DNA of 54,917 nucleotides from Gammaproteobacteria bacterium (GTDB lineage: Bacteria > Pseudomonadota > Gammaproteobacteria > HTCC5015), in NCBI GenBank assembly GCA_028284675.1, contig JANQRI010000031.1, positions 1 through 54,917 of the forward strand. The letters run 5' to 3'. Positions 44,450 through 54,009 of this stretch are shown in pieces. Positions within the stretch are counted from its first letter, which is position 1; the number at the start of each line of letters is the position of its first letter. The notes beneath the pieces are model-generated. The model saw nothing but the letters and a program-made list of their open reading frames with translations, was not told the DNA's origin and did not search any database. A program made the position numbers and the translations under genes.

Positions 44450-45661
44450 TTAATCATTTAATGCGCGAATTTTGATTTTTTTGCCGTCATCAACTTCATC
44501 GCTAGGGTGGTCGATAACGGTTTCACCCTCTGCTATGCCGGCAAGAATCTGGGCAGTTAAACCATTACGCCGACCGATCTGCACGACACGGCGTTTGGCG
44601 CGGTGACTTTCTGCGACGAATATGGCCCAGCCGTCCTGGTAACGAAACAGGCTGCTCGCGGGTACCTGTAGAACATTGTCTTGATGCCAAAGAATAAAGC
44701 GTGCTTCGACGCGGTAGCCATCGCCCAGCCGTTGCCATTCATCAACAGGCGAGGTGAAGTCCGAAATGACCAGCACGCGCTGTTCCTCCACACCCAAAGC
44801 GGATATTTTGGTAAAGCCGACCGGTTCAATAACGCGCACCAGGCCTTGCAAAGGCTGCGTGCCGCCCCAGCGATTAAATAAAACCCGCATGCCCGGTTTG
44901 ATTTTTACCGCGTCTGCAGACAATACATCGACTTCAATTTCTAACGCCGACGGATCACCTACTTCCAACAGAGGATCACCGGTGCGTACCGGTCCTTCGC
45001 ATTCACGCGTTACTTTGAGAATAGTACCGTCGATTGGAGCACGCACAGTCACCCGTTCTGCCGGTGAGTCGCCGGTGATTACGGCTGAATGTTGCAGGGT
45101 AGTGCGGGCGGCTTCCAAATCGTATTTGGCGACATCAACATTGAAGTCGGCCGAGCGTTTTGTAGCGGAAGTGGTTTGCACTTCAACTAATGCTTTATCA
45201 AAAACATCACGTGATATCATCCCTTTATCCATCAAAGGCCGCAGGCGCTTGAGTTCTTTGCCCGCCAGCTCCGCTGTGGAACGTGCCGCACGGGCCTGCT
45301 CTTCGGCGGCTTGTAAGGCCGATTCGGCAGCCGCTACTTGTGCCTTGGCCTGGGCGCGACTGCGGGAGTCCAGTACTTGCGATGCCAGAGGTGTGATTCC
45401 CAGTAACTCCTGGTTTTGTTTTACCGGATCGCCGACATTCAGTTCCTGTCGACAGGCGATACCGTCGACCGGTGCGGAAATAATATAGCGGTCAATGAGC
45501 CGCGTGCGGCCTTCTTCTTCAACACTGATCGTCATTGGTCCGTATTTAGCCGTAACAATCTCAACCAGCACAGGTTGCGGCCAGAAACCCCAAATCAGCA
45601 AACCTGTAATCAATACTATAATCAGCGCGAGCATAGGATGTTTGCGTAAAAGTAATATCAT
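44450..45661 (-). CDS. Periplasmic adaptor (HlyD/MFP family) of an ABC exporter
   Basis: The 403-residue protein has one N-terminal membrane anchor (LALIIVLITGLLIWGFW), a barrel-sandwich hybrid domain split by a coiled coil (about 100-180, AQAKAQVAAAESALQAAEEQ), VRAPIDGTILKV, and a C-terminal beta-barrel domain. It bridges an inner-membrane transporter to the outer membrane. It lies 4 bp after the permease gene, in the DevBCA/MacAB-like three-gene set. Confidence 0.92.
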   Translation of the reverse strand: MILLLRKHPMLALIIVLITGLLIWGFWPQPVLVEIVTAKYGPMTISVEEEGRTRLIDRYIISAPVDGIACRQELNVGDPVKQNQELLGITPLASQVLDSRSRAQAKAQVAAAESALQAAEEQARAARSTAELAGKELKRLRPLMDKGMISRDVFDKALVEVQTTSATKRSADFNVDVAKYDLEAARTTLQHSAVITGDSPAERVTVRAPIDGTILKVTRECEGPVRTGDPLLEVGDPSALEIEVDVLSADAVKIKPGMRVLFNRWGGTQPLQGLVRVIEPVGFTKISALGVEEQRVLVISDFTSPVDEWQRLGDGYRVEARFILWHQDNVLQVPASSLFRYQDGWAIFVAESHRAKRRVVQIGRRNGLTAQILAGIAEGETVIDHPSDEVDDGKKIKIRALND

Positions 45662-45665
45662 CGGT

Positions 45666-48029
45666 TTACTCCTTGGTTTTGAGTACGGCGACCATATCGA
45701 GATGGGCCAGGTTACGCCAAATCATTCCTGCAGATATAATGGATGACACGATTACCACCAATGCGGCGAAGGCATAAATATTCATGCCTAATACAAGCGG
45801 GACACGATATAAGTCGGTGTCAAATGCATAGGCTATATAGGCACATAAGCCATAGCCGATTAATAATCCCGGCGGAATGGCGATTAATGTTAGCAGGCCC
45901 AGTTCCCCCAAAAGAATATAAGCGACTTCAGCACGTTCGAAGCCCAGCACTCTCAGACTGGCCAGCTCACGATTGCGCTCAGACAAAGCGATACGCATAC
46001 TGTTATAAATGACTCCAAAAGCGATGCTGCCGCCGAGCAGGGTGGCAACAAATGTAAAGAACAACAAGGTTTCCGCGATCGTATCGTAAAAAGCCTGAAT
46101 GGCCGATTTGTGTTCCACAATGCCGGCAATTTGTGGCATATCTTTAAGTCTGGCATAGACATCACGCTGATAGCGTTCATCGATTTTAAGCCGGGCGCCG
46201 GAGATTGTATTACCTTCTTTCAATAAACGGTTTAATGTGTCATGTTGCATATACGCATTCACATCGAGATACTCTTTAGCCGTACCAGCCATCGGTACCC
46301 GCACTGTAGACCGGTTCCCCTCCAGTACCTCAATGGTCAACATATCTCCGGGTTTTATTTGCAGCAGCTCAGCCAGGTAATCAGTGAGAATCACACCCCC
46401 TGCCGGAATGTCGATTGTGTTCAATTCAGTATCGAGCAGGCGCAACAGTTTACTGCCGGACTGAATACCGTGTACCGAAGTGCGGTAAAACCGGTGCTCG
46501 AATTGTAATTTTGCCGGTACTGTGCGAAAACCTTCTGCATACTCCACGCCCGGCAGATTACGCAGCGAATATAATGAACGGGCTGAAGCCGGTTCGGTAT
46601 AGATTGCGATAATATCGCCGCGCTGGCTCAGGCCATATTGCATTTCTATCATATGGTCGATCGCGCTTTTTTGAAAATTACCCACCATCATCGTGCCACA
46701 AGCCATGCTAATGCCGGTTATTGTCAATAGTGATTTCCAGGGGCGGCGTTCAATATGCCTAAAAATCATACGTGTCGGCTGTGAAAAAAACCGTTGTAAG
46801 CCCAGACGCTCTATTACCGTGGTGTGATAGATTGCGGGTGGTTCCGGACGCATTGCCTGAGCCGGTGGCAGGCGGACCGCAGCATAAACTGCATGCAAGG
46901 TGCCGGCTATTGCCACTGTAATGCCGATTAGAACTGCGGTGATGATAACCTGTGGTTTAAGTACATAAATCATAAACGGCAGGCTATAAAACTCCATATA
47001 CAGATTGCTCATACCCTGGCCCATCCAGATACCGGTGCCAATGCCGGCGAAGGTGCCAATGCCGACGAGCATTAACACAAGTTTGAGATAATGCAGCCCG
47101 ACTGCAAAGTTACTGTAACCGAATGCTTTAAGAGCGGCGATTTGCTCACGTTGCAAGCTGATCAGGCGACTGATGACCACATTGAGTAAGAATGCTGCAA
47201 CTCCGAAAAAAATAACCGGGAATACTGTTGCATTGGTTCGCTGTTGTCTGAGTTCTTCCGATAGAAAACGGTTGGAAAGCTGATCTTTGCGTGCGTACGC
47301 ACCGATGCCGCCGAAAGGTTTGAGCAGTTCATCCAGGCGGTCGATAACATCCTGGGCATTGCCGCTTTTAGTCAAAGTCAGTGTGACATTGTTAAATGCG
47401 CCTTCCATATCATAAGCGGTGGCCAGCGGCTTGCGCGCCATCCACAGGACGCCATAACGCTGGTGGTCGGGAAACATCGCGCCGGGCCCAATCTGATAAA
47501 TATATTCCGGTGATAAAGCATCCCCGATTACAGTCAATGTTTTGCGCCGGCCGTTAATTGTGGCCCGCAACTTGTCGCCGGGCAGCAGCCCATGAGCACG
47601 GGCAAAATCCGTGTTCAGCAGCACTTCATTATCCCGCCCGGATTCGAGCAGCCGGCCGCTGCGTAAATAAACCTGGTTCAGCAGCCCGGGACTTGCATCA
47701 GGCAGCGATATCAAATGCCCGCTTACAGGGTCGTCAAACCCGGCTACATCCAGGTTAATATAAGCAACCACCCGTGTTTCAATCTTATCAACACCGGGAA
47801 TCGCAGCAATGCGCTCTACCAGTGATAAAGGTGCGCGTTTGAGTGACGCAAATACCTGGGCAAAGTGGTGATTGCGGTAGTAGGTTTCGCGAGTTTTGTA
47901 TAAAGAGTCAACAGTGCTTAAGGACATAATGAAAATGCTGACGCCGCCAACAATCACCATCGCAATCGCCAGTGCCTGCATGCGCATAGCCCAGAGTTCA
48001 CGCCACATTTTTATGTCAATGGCCTGCAT
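45666..48029 (-). CDS. ABC exporter permease, FtsX/MacB type with two permease domains
   Basis: The 787-residue protein has two FtsX-type domains, each a cluster of membrane helices with large extracytoplasmic loops: near residues 15-420 and 430-787. The second has the pattern GVIYNSMRIALSERNRELAS then LRVLGF, also typical of LolE/MacB permeases. The gene overlaps the ATPase stop as TAATG. Its substrate is unknown; lipids, peptides or glycolipids are typical of the family. Confidence 0.9.
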   Translation of the reverse strand: MQAIDIKMWRELWAMRMQALAIAMVIVGGVSIFIMSLSTVDSLYKTRETYYRNHHFAQVFASLKRAPLSLVERIAAIPGVDKIETRVVAYINLDVAGFDDPVSGHLISLPDASPGLLNQVYLRSGRLLESGRDNEVLLNTDFARAHGLLPGDKLRATINGRRKTLTVIGDALSPEYIYQIGPGAMFPDHQRYGVLWMARKPLATAYDMEGAFNNVTLTLTKSGNAQDVIDRLDELLKPFGGIGAYARKDQLSNRFLSEELRQQRTNATVFPVIFFGVAAFLLNVVISRLISLQREQIAALKAFGYSNFAVGLHYLKLVLMLVGIGTFAGIGTGIWMGQGMSNLYMEFYSLPFMIYVLKPQVIITAVLIGITVAIAGTLHAVYAAVRLPPAQAMRPEPPAIYHTTVIERLGLQRFFSQPTRMIFRHIERRPWKSLLTITGISMACGTMMVGNFQKSAIDHMIEMQYGLSQRGDIIAIYTEPASARSLYSLRNLPGVEYAEGFRTVPAKLQFEHRFYRTSVHGIQSGSKLLRLLDTELNTIDIPAGGVILTDYLAELLQIKPGDMLTIEVLEGNRSTVRVPMAGTAKEYLDVNAYMQHDTLNRLLKEGNTISGARLKIDERYQRDVYARLKDMPQIAGIVEHKSAIQAFYDTIAETLLFFTFVATLLGGSIAFGVIYNSMRIALSERNRELASLRVLGFERAEVAYILLGELGLLTLIAIPPGLLIGYGLCAYIAYAFDTDLYRVPLVLGMNIYAFAALVVIVSSIISAGMIWRNLAHLDMVAVLKTKE

Positions 48030-48772
48030 TACCAGCTGAGTTCGCCTGGGGTGAGCGGCGCTTCGTTGATCTGTATTTCGGTGATCAGCCCGTCGGCTAA
48101 ACGGATAACCCGATCTGCCATTTGCGCGATATCGGCATTATGGGTGATTACAGCCGTGGTGGTTCCCAGTTCCCGGTTAATTCGTTGTAGCGCTTCCAGC
48201 ACGACGATTCCGGTTTTTGAATCAAGCGCGCCGGTGGGCTCATCGCATAACAGTACATCCGGTCGCTTGGCAATTGCACGGGCGATCGCGACCCGTTGCT
48301 GTTCTCCGCCGGAAAGTTGTGCCGGAAAATGGTCCAGACGCTCACCCAGGCCCACCAGTTGCAGAGCTGTTTCGGGTTGCATCGGTTGCTTGGCGATCTC
48401 GGTAACAACAGCGACATTTTCCCGCGCGGTTAAACTCGGAATTAAATTATAAAACTGAAATACAAAGCCCACATGATAGCGGCGATAGGCAGTTAACTCA
48501 TGCTCAGTAGCATGAGTCAGGTCTTGCCTGCCATACAGTACGTGCCCTTCGGTTGGAATGTCCAGACCGCCCAGAATATTGAGCAATGTTGATTTGCCGC
48601 TGCCTGAAGCGCCTAATAATATTGTGAATTCACCACGATACAGATCCAAATCTATCCCGCGCAGCGCATGTACTTGAACCTCACCCATCTGGTAGACCTT
48701 GGTAACGCCATGAACATGAAATACAATATCTGTATCTATCCGCTTATAGCTGCTCGGCTTATCCACTGACAT
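48029..48772 (-). CDS. ABC exporter ATPase (LolD/MacB/DevA type)
   Basis: The 247-residue protein has Walker A GASGSGKSTLLN, a Q-loop, signature LSGGEQQRVAIARAI and Walker B DVLLCDEPTGALD. It is the first gene of the three-gene exporter operon and powers the FtsX-type permease. The nearest FNR box (48827-48840) is about 55 bases upstream. Confidence 0.94.
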   Translation of the reverse strand: MSVDKPSSYKRIDTDIVFHVHGVTKVYQMGEVQVHALRGIDLDLYRGEFTILLGASGSGKSTLLNILGGLDIPTEGHVLYGRQDLTHATEHELTAYRRYHVGFVFQFYNLIPSLTARENVAVVTEIAKQPMQPETALQLVGLGERLDHFPAQLSGGEQQRVAIARAIAKRPDVLLCDEPTGALDSKTGIVVLEALQRINRELGTTTAVITHNADIAQMADRVIRLADGLITEIQINEAPLTPGELSW

Positions 48773-48826
48773 AAATAACTCCAGGGTTGATCCAGTCAGT
48801 ATAACAATTGGCAGATAGCATATGAG

Positions 48827-48840
48827 TTGATCTAAATCAG
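48827..48840 (-). promoter_or_regulatory. FNR-like box of the ABC exporter operon
   Basis: TTGAT-CTAA-ATCAG, one base off the consensus, about 55 bases before the ATPase start codon. Confidence 0.55.
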
Positions 48841-49026
48841 TACTAATAGCTGCAATGTGCTTGATTTAACTTAGTCAACTTAGCGGTCTAAAGATCATGT
48901 TGATTTGATAGGTTTTGGGGTGCTGATACAGGCTCAAGGAAGTTCGTAAGTTTTTGATTATAGTTTGCTATTGTTTGTCAGCGTGTAGCCCAGCGACGCA
49001 GGTAGTCATAGGGTTCAAAAAAAACC

Positions 49027-49056
49027 CCGGGCAGATTTTTTGCTCGGCTTTGTTTT
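49027..49056 (+). terminator. Orphan terminator-like hairpin
   Basis: CCGGGCA pairs with TGCTCGG (one G-U) over GATTTTT, then CTTTGTTTT. No gene ends before it on this strand. Confidence 0.45.
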
Positions 49057-49225
49057 CATTATCAAGGATAATACTGGTGCTGGAAAATCTTTAGTAAACG
49101 GGTATTTGTCATGAGAGTTTATTTGTGAAAATCAAAGCGGTTGCTGTTTACTGAAACGATTTTAAGTATCGTTAATAGTCTGGTTTTTAAAGTTTAAAAA
49201 TTTAATTTAATCAGGAGTAAAAAAA

Positions 49226-49555
49226 ATGCCTCAGTATATTATTACTTATTTAGGCGGCAATCAGCCGGCAAGCCCGGAGGAGGGGAAGCAGCATTTTGCG
49301 AAGTATATGGAGTGGCTGTCTGCATTGGGTGATGCGGCGGTCAGCCCTGCGAATCCGTTGAAGGGCACCAATACCGTTCGCCCGGATGGCACGGTAAGTA
49401 CCGAAAGCACAACACAGATGTCAGGCTTTACGGTAATAGAAGCCGATTCGATAGATGCAGCAATTTCGATTGCAAAAAACTGCCCATTTCTGGAGATCGG
49501 CGGCTCGCTTGAAGTCTCGGAGTTAATGAAAATGCCGATGCCGGATCAAAATTAA
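49226..49555 (+). CDS. YCII-family small protein
   Basis: The 109-residue protein has the ferredoxin-like YCII pattern: an N-terminal YIITYLGG strand, a central GFTVIEADSIDAAISIAKNC helix with the typical spacing, and a short tail. CAGGAG lies before ATG 49226. YCII proteins are mostly of unknown function; some act as dimeric chlorophenol-type enzymes. No FNR box is seen upstream. Confidence 0.85.
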   Translation: MPQYIITYLGGNQPASPEEGKQHFAKYMEWLSALGDAAVSPANPLKGTNTVRPDGTVSTESTTQMSGFTVIEADSIDAAISIAKNCPFLEIGGSLEVSELMKMPMPDQN

Positions 49556-49698
49556 ATCTTCCGGCTAAGTTATGGAAAATATGAGGTTTTCTCTATTGAA
49601 TAGGGATGCCTGGGGAGGCGGGCTTATGACTTTTGTTATATTTACATATCTGAAACTGGTCAATATCATGTGGGAGATGCTGGTAATTATAGTCCCCC

Positions 49699-50151
49699 AT
49701 GATGAAAAATATTATTTACATTAGTGATATTAGTCCGGAATTTGAAATGGATATGCTGCCTCAAATTCTGAAATCCGCGCAACAAAGAAATAGCATGAAT
49801 AATATTACCGGAATGCTGTTCTACGGCTCCGGGCATTTTATGCAGTCCATCGAGGGTCCGGATGAAGAGGTTCGTGAGCTGATCGTCAGAATCGGCAAAG
49901 ATAAACGCCATCGTAATATCCAGATTATTGCCAACCGGGAAATTGAACACCGAATGTTTCCCAACTGGTGGATGGGGTTGTCTAATATGGATGACCGGGT
50001 TTTGCTGTCGGAAGAGTATTGCGAACTGATCCAAACGAATCTGGATGATATTGAAGATTCATCCGAGTATGAAGCGGCGGTGCTGGAGTTTTTCAGAGAC
50101 TTTTGTGAATATGTCGGTGATGAATCTGAATCCTGGCAGGCTGATGCCTGA
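49699..50151 (+). CDS. Stand-alone BLUF blue-light photoreceptor
   Basis: The 150-residue protein is a BLUF domain with a short C-terminal helix and no output domain. The flavin-pocket residues are visible: Tyr 7 (IIYIS), Asn 34-35 and Gln 49 (ITGMLFYGSGHFMQSIEGP), and Trp 90-91 with Met 92 (NWWMG). So photochemistry should be intact. Such short BLUF proteins act through a partner protein. ATG 49699 and 49702 are both possible. A strong terminator follows. Confidence 0.93.
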   Translation: MMKNIIYISDISPEFEMDMLPQILKSAQQRNSMNNITGMLFYGSGHFMQSIEGPDEEVRELIVRIGKDKRHRNIQIIANREIEHRMFPNWWMGLSNMDDRVLLSEEYCELIQTNLDDIEDSSEYEAAVLEFFRDFCEYVGDESESWQADA

Positions 50152-50163
50152 TAAATGAAAGAT

Positions 50164-50192
50164 AAAAAAGGGGGCTATAAGCCCCCTTTTTT
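50164..50192. terminator. Bidirectional terminator between BLUF and DUF1501 genes
   Basis: GGGGGCT-ATA-AGCCCCC flanked by A6 and T6. The stem can act for both convergent genes. Confidence 0.93.
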
Positions 50193-50215
50193 ATGACTAA
50201 TGCTGTACCGGCTAA

Positions 50216-51799
50216 TCAGAATAGCAGTGGCTGATCATTTGGTACGGTTTGATCGATCGGCCCCTGACCACCGGGATCCATATCCGGGTCCGCGGTCAAC
50301 ACTTCAGGATTAGTGATACCGACCCCACTGTAAATGGTTGAAGCAAGCGCCATTGGCTCGAAATCATAGCTGGTGCTGGTGGGGTCCTGCACCTGATTAT
50401 TGGTGCCGACTGTTCCCACGCGCTGTGTGGTGCCGACCACTTTGCCTAACGCACCCGCAGGGCGCATAGCTTCACCGCCTAGAGTGAACAGGTTCTGGCA
50501 GTTACCGTGATCCCAGCCGATAGAGCCGTTCAGGTTACAGCGGCGGCCGAAATCACCGATGACATTGATCATAATATTGTCAGTGCGGCGTGCCAGCATA
50601 CCCGGTGTTTGGGTGACACCTGCGGTCTGAGTACCTGAATATTTGATGTGTTTCACTGCGGCACGTAATGCCTCGAACAGATTTTGCATGCGGTCCGGAT
50701 AGCGGTCTGCACCGTTATTGTGATCGTCCCATCCACCAAGGCCGTTACTGCCGGAAACCGTGATAAACAGGCTGTCAGGGTTTTCAACCGCGAGTGTGAC
50801 CGCGGCACGCAGCCGGTCGGCGAAACCAGTGTTCGGATATTGCAATACGTTTGCACCGTCAACATCATCTGCCTGATCCGCAACCTCGGTAACGGTCGGT
50901 AAAGTCTGGTTCGATGCATCACTCAGTGCCTGTATCCTGTTTTCCAGGTTGGCCCGTGATGTGAATGCATCGGTGACTCTTTGAAAGCGAGCCTGCGCGG
51001 CCGGCGATTGTACCAGATTTGCCAGCGCTTCCAGCTCAGTGCCGTTGCCATCGTTATCCCGCAGATAAGGATTATCGAAATCATTATCCAGGGTATTAAA
51101 CCGCAGGCCGACCGGTACCACTGCATCCGGGTCTGTCTGGAAGAAAGTGGTGTCACCTTCAAAAGAGACAAACGGTAGAATCAGTTCACTCAGTAAACGG
51201 TTATTGCCGATGCCCGGGTCCGGGTGATCCAGTAACGGATGGCCGTCAAATGCAGCGCGGAAACGGTCCATCACTACCGCCATGCGGGTACCTATACCCG
51301 GTGTTACATCCGTGTCGGTGCTGCCTTTCTGGTTCTGGAAGATACTTTGACGATGCGAGCGGGTATCAATGATGCGCTTGAACATCGTGCGGTATACAGA
51401 CATATAGTTGTTTTCGACCAGAAACTCCATTACATCGCCGCCGGCACCTGACCAGAACGCACGCGGTGTAATTAAGCCGTTGTTGTCGTTCTGCAACCGG
51501 GTAATGCCGGGTATCGCGTTTTCATAAGAGCTTTGCGAAGCTGCAGCGATATCACCGATCACACTGAGGTTGCCGGACAACTCCGATGGGCCGCCATACA
51601 GAAAGATATTGATCACCTGTGGTAACCGTTCCAATGTCGGAAATTGCGCGGTCAATTGGTTCAGGTCCACGTTTGCCGCGTCGTAATTTACCGGGGCTGC
51701 GTGAGCGGTGTTGACTAATGACTGGAGCGTCAGCGATGACGGCACGAATATCGCCGTACCTGACGCGCTCATTGTTTTTAGGAATGCTCTGCGTTTCAT
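50216..51799 (-). CDS. Tat-exported DUF1501 family protein
   Basis: The 527-residue protein starts MKRRAFLKTMSASG, a Tat-type twin-Arg signal with AHA cleavage near residue 34. The body matches DUF1501: GGPSE, DTRSHRQSIF, GGWDDHNNG and FGRRCNLNGSIGWDHG. Members resemble sulfatase/phosphatase-fold proteins, and DUF1501 genes often pair with DUF1800-type lipoproteins. The partner lipoprotein gene lies 18 bp upstream. The substrate is unknown. Confidence 0.85.
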   Translation of the reverse strand: MKRRAFLKTMSASGTAIFVPSSLTLQSLVNTAHAAPVNYDAANVDLNQLTAQFPTLERLPQVINIFLYGGPSELSGNLSVIGDIAAASQSSYENAIPGITRLQNDNNGLITPRAFWSGAGGDVMEFLVENNYMSVYRTMFKRIIDTRSHRQSIFQNQKGSTDTDVTPGIGTRMAVVMDRFRAAFDGHPLLDHPDPGIGNNRLLSELILPFVSFEGDTTFFQTDPDAVVPVGLRFNTLDNDFDNPYLRDNDGNGTELEALANLVQSPAAQARFQRVTDAFTSRANLENRIQALSDASNQTLPTVTEVADQADDVDGANVLQYPNTGFADRLRAAVTLAVENPDSLFITVSGSNGLGGWDDHNNGADRYPDRMQNLFEALRAAVKHIKYSGTQTAGVTQTPGMLARRTDNIMINVIGDFGRRCNLNGSIGWDHGNCQNLFTLGGEAMRPAGALGKVVGTTQRVGTVGTNNQVQDPTSTSYDFEPMALASTIYSGVGITNPEVLTADPDMDPGGQGPIDQTVPNDQPLLF

Positions 51800-51817
51800 T
51801 GCTACTAACCCCTTTTG

Positions 51818-53557
51818 TTAATTTACCGCTTTCACGTAATAGGTTTCGGCCAGACGCGATATGTAGTCGAATACGATCGATGCAACATCGTCCTGCCTGA
51901 AATTCCGGATGATATCGTTACCATCAGCGTCCTGATCCAGGTGGTTATTAACCAGGATCGGGCTGCCTGGATCAACCAGCAAACCGTTTAGCTCTTCGGC
52001 AGTTGCCTGTCGTTGGAGTACCGTCAGGAACAGGTAATGAATAAAGTCTGCGGGTGACATTGCTGCAATATCCGGTTTAACCGCATCGTCTTCGGTGTCA
52101 TCGCCGTCCAGTGTTGGATCGAGTACTTCATCAGACATGAAGAACAGCCCGGGCAGATAAACGTCCTGACCGTTAACATCTCTGCGACGGCCCCGGTATG
52201 CACCGGTATTCATCAGTACGTTTTCGCGCGCGGCTTTATGGAAATTGGCAAAGCTGAGTGCATCGGTCGGTACTTCCGGCACACGTCCGATTTTCAATGT
52301 CATGGTATGCCAGGCCATATCACCCATATAAAGCGGGTTATTGACATCAGAGGCCATGTTTCGCCAGACGCGCTCATCAATACTGCCGGAGTTAGTGCGT
52401 GAGTCCCATTGCAGAGCCTGCAGCGTCGGTAACAGGAACTCGTCAAAACCTTTGACTCTCTCGGTATTCATCAGGTATTCACGGGAGAAGATAATGCCTT
52501 TGAACAGATCTTCGAACGTGTTCATGCCGCTGTTAACCAGAGATTCACACATTGCCAGGCGGTCATCGGTGGAGCGGGCGGCCATCATGTAATTGACCAC
52601 AACTTCACAGACACGAGGCAGTAACAGCGGGTGGCCGGATACGACATTGTAGAAATCATCGCAACGCGTGATAAAAAAGCCGCCTGAATCGCCGATGCCG
52701 TCACCATTGGTATCTTCCTGCAAAATCACCTGAGGTTCGGTATTCGGGAAACTGGTGCTGCTCAGCTCATAGTTCTGGTCTTCCGGCAGCAGGATTACAT
52801 CCTGACACGCGATCCCGACCCGGTCGGCATCTTCGGCGCGATCGAACAGGCCAAGAAACTCTTCCAGGCCTTCAACGCCGACGTTCTGACCGGAACGGCC
52901 GATACGCCAGTTCATGATGCTGGGCATATAAGACCTTATAATCTGCCGTATGCCGACCCGGTTTGTGATTTGCTCGACCAGAAAACTATAGGTTTTCTGA
53001 CAGTCATTCGGGTTGGTGCTTTCCATTTCTTCGGCGCAGGTGAACATAATGGTGTTCGACAGAAACAAAGAAATGGCGGCAATAAAAGAAGTCCGGCTGG
53101 CCGGATATTCGGCGATCAGTGCATAGGGCTCTTCTTTCGGCTTGCCATCATTACTGAAATTATATTTTTGTAAATCCGGATCCGGATTGCCGTTTTCATC
53201 AAGCCCCAACAGCGTTTCCTGAATTTGTGCAACAGTTGCATTATCCAGCTCGTTATTGATAGAGCTGCGGAATGTCTGAAGGTAGGTTGATGCGGTACTG
53301 CTGAGCGTCGGATTGGCAAGGCCGGCGGAAAGATCAAAAAAGTCTTCAACCGGGATGCCTTTATATACCGCTGCCGCAGCTTTACTGGCAACCTGATATT
53401 TTTGTGTGGAAGAAAGTGAGTCGTACTCTTCAGCGCTGAGCGGAGCTGCAAAGCCACTTGGGATAAAATCATTAGTGGCATTTTCACTGGGCAGGCCCGC
53501 GTCGCAGGAGGCCAGAGCTACAACAGAAGCAACAATAGATAGTCTGAGAATTTTCAT
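51818..53557 (-). CDS. Large lipoprotein partner of the DUF1501 protein
   Basis: The frame is open to 53575; ATG 53557 (MKILRLSI) is the start nearest the lipoprotein signal. The lipobox is LASC, with the first mature Cys near residue 20. The protein is about 579 residues, mostly helical, with many acidic loops such as DGIGD and NGDGIG. It has no recognisable metal or haem motif, and no CxxCH. PADFIHYLFLTVLQRQATAEE resembles helices of DUF1800/DUF1549-type partners, but the family is not certain. It is the upstream gene of the operon with DUF1501. Confidence 0.75.
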   Translation of the reverse strand: MKILRLSIVASVVALASCDAGLPSENATNDFIPSGFAAPLSAEEYDSLSSTQKYQVASKAAAAVYKGIPVEDFFDLSAGLANPTLSSTASTYLQTFRSSINNELDNATVAQIQETLLGLDENGNPDPDLQKYNFSNDGKPKEEPYALIAEYPASRTSFIAAISLFLSNTIMFTCAEEMESTNPNDCQKTYSFLVEQITNRVGIRQIIRSYMPSIMNWRIGRSGQNVGVEGLEEFLGLFDRAEDADRVGIACQDVILLPEDQNYELSSTSFPNTEPQVILQEDTNGDGIGDSGGFFITRCDDFYNVVSGHPLLLPRVCEVVVNYMMAARSTDDRLAMCESLVNSGMNTFEDLFKGIIFSREYLMNTERVKGFDEFLLPTLQALQWDSRTNSGSIDERVWRNMASDVNNPLYMGDMAWHTMTLKIGRVPEVPTDALSFANFHKAARENVLMNTGAYRGRRRDVNGQDVYLPGLFFMSDEVLDPTLDGDDTEDDAVKPDIAAMSPADFIHYLFLTVLQRQATAEELNGLLVDPGSPILVNNHLDQDADGNDIIRNFRQDDVASIVFDYISRLAETYYVKAVN

Positions 53558-54009
53558 AACGCCCATACCTTTCAATCAGGACAGTTTATTTTGGGTAACC
53601 GCATGCTTTCTAAATAAAAAAATATGCGAATTACGAGTATCCGTAGAGTGCCTGATTGTGGATCAACTGACTGCGAATACGTTCACAAAAACAGGGCTGT
53701 TGAGGGCTCCAAAATCGGCGATTTGTGACTATGTCGGCAACTTTGATACGAACTGTCGGCATGGTTTACAGTTATGTGATGATCTGCGTTTTTAGGCATA
53801 AAAATACCGGTTTTTTTCTATACTAAATCCATCCTCTTTCTGCACATTTGATATGTTGCACCTTGCAGTTAAGGGCGTTACCGGCCTAGGCTTTAGAGCC
53901 TTTCAAAGTGTGGTATGAACAGGCTTTGCCTAACCTTAAAGCATGGTGATTGATAAGCCGTGATCGCCGTCACGAAAGTAAACGGATATGCGGTCTAGAA
54001 TCCATAATC
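53558..54009. other. About 450-bp spacer between divergent genes
   Basis: It holds the promoters of the lipoprotein operon and of the poly-glycine lipoprotein. An open frame at 53406-53795 on + mostly lies over the lipoprotein gene and is not convincing. No FNR box. Confidence 0.4.

Larger units (their letters stand above)
48773..49225. other. 453-bp divergent region with FNR-like box and orphan terminator
   Basis: It holds the FNR-like box and a terminator-like hairpin at 49027-49056 facing right, upstream of the YCII gene. No ORF of note lies here; a small RNA ending at the hairpin is possible. Confidence 0.45.

Noticed and set aside
48786..48798. TTGAT-CCA-GTCAG before the ABC ATPase, as a second FNR box
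   Set aside because: The spacer is 3 bases, not 4.
53406..53795. 129-codon plus-strand ORF
   Set aside because: Its first half is antisense to the lipoprotein gene and its rest has no family features.
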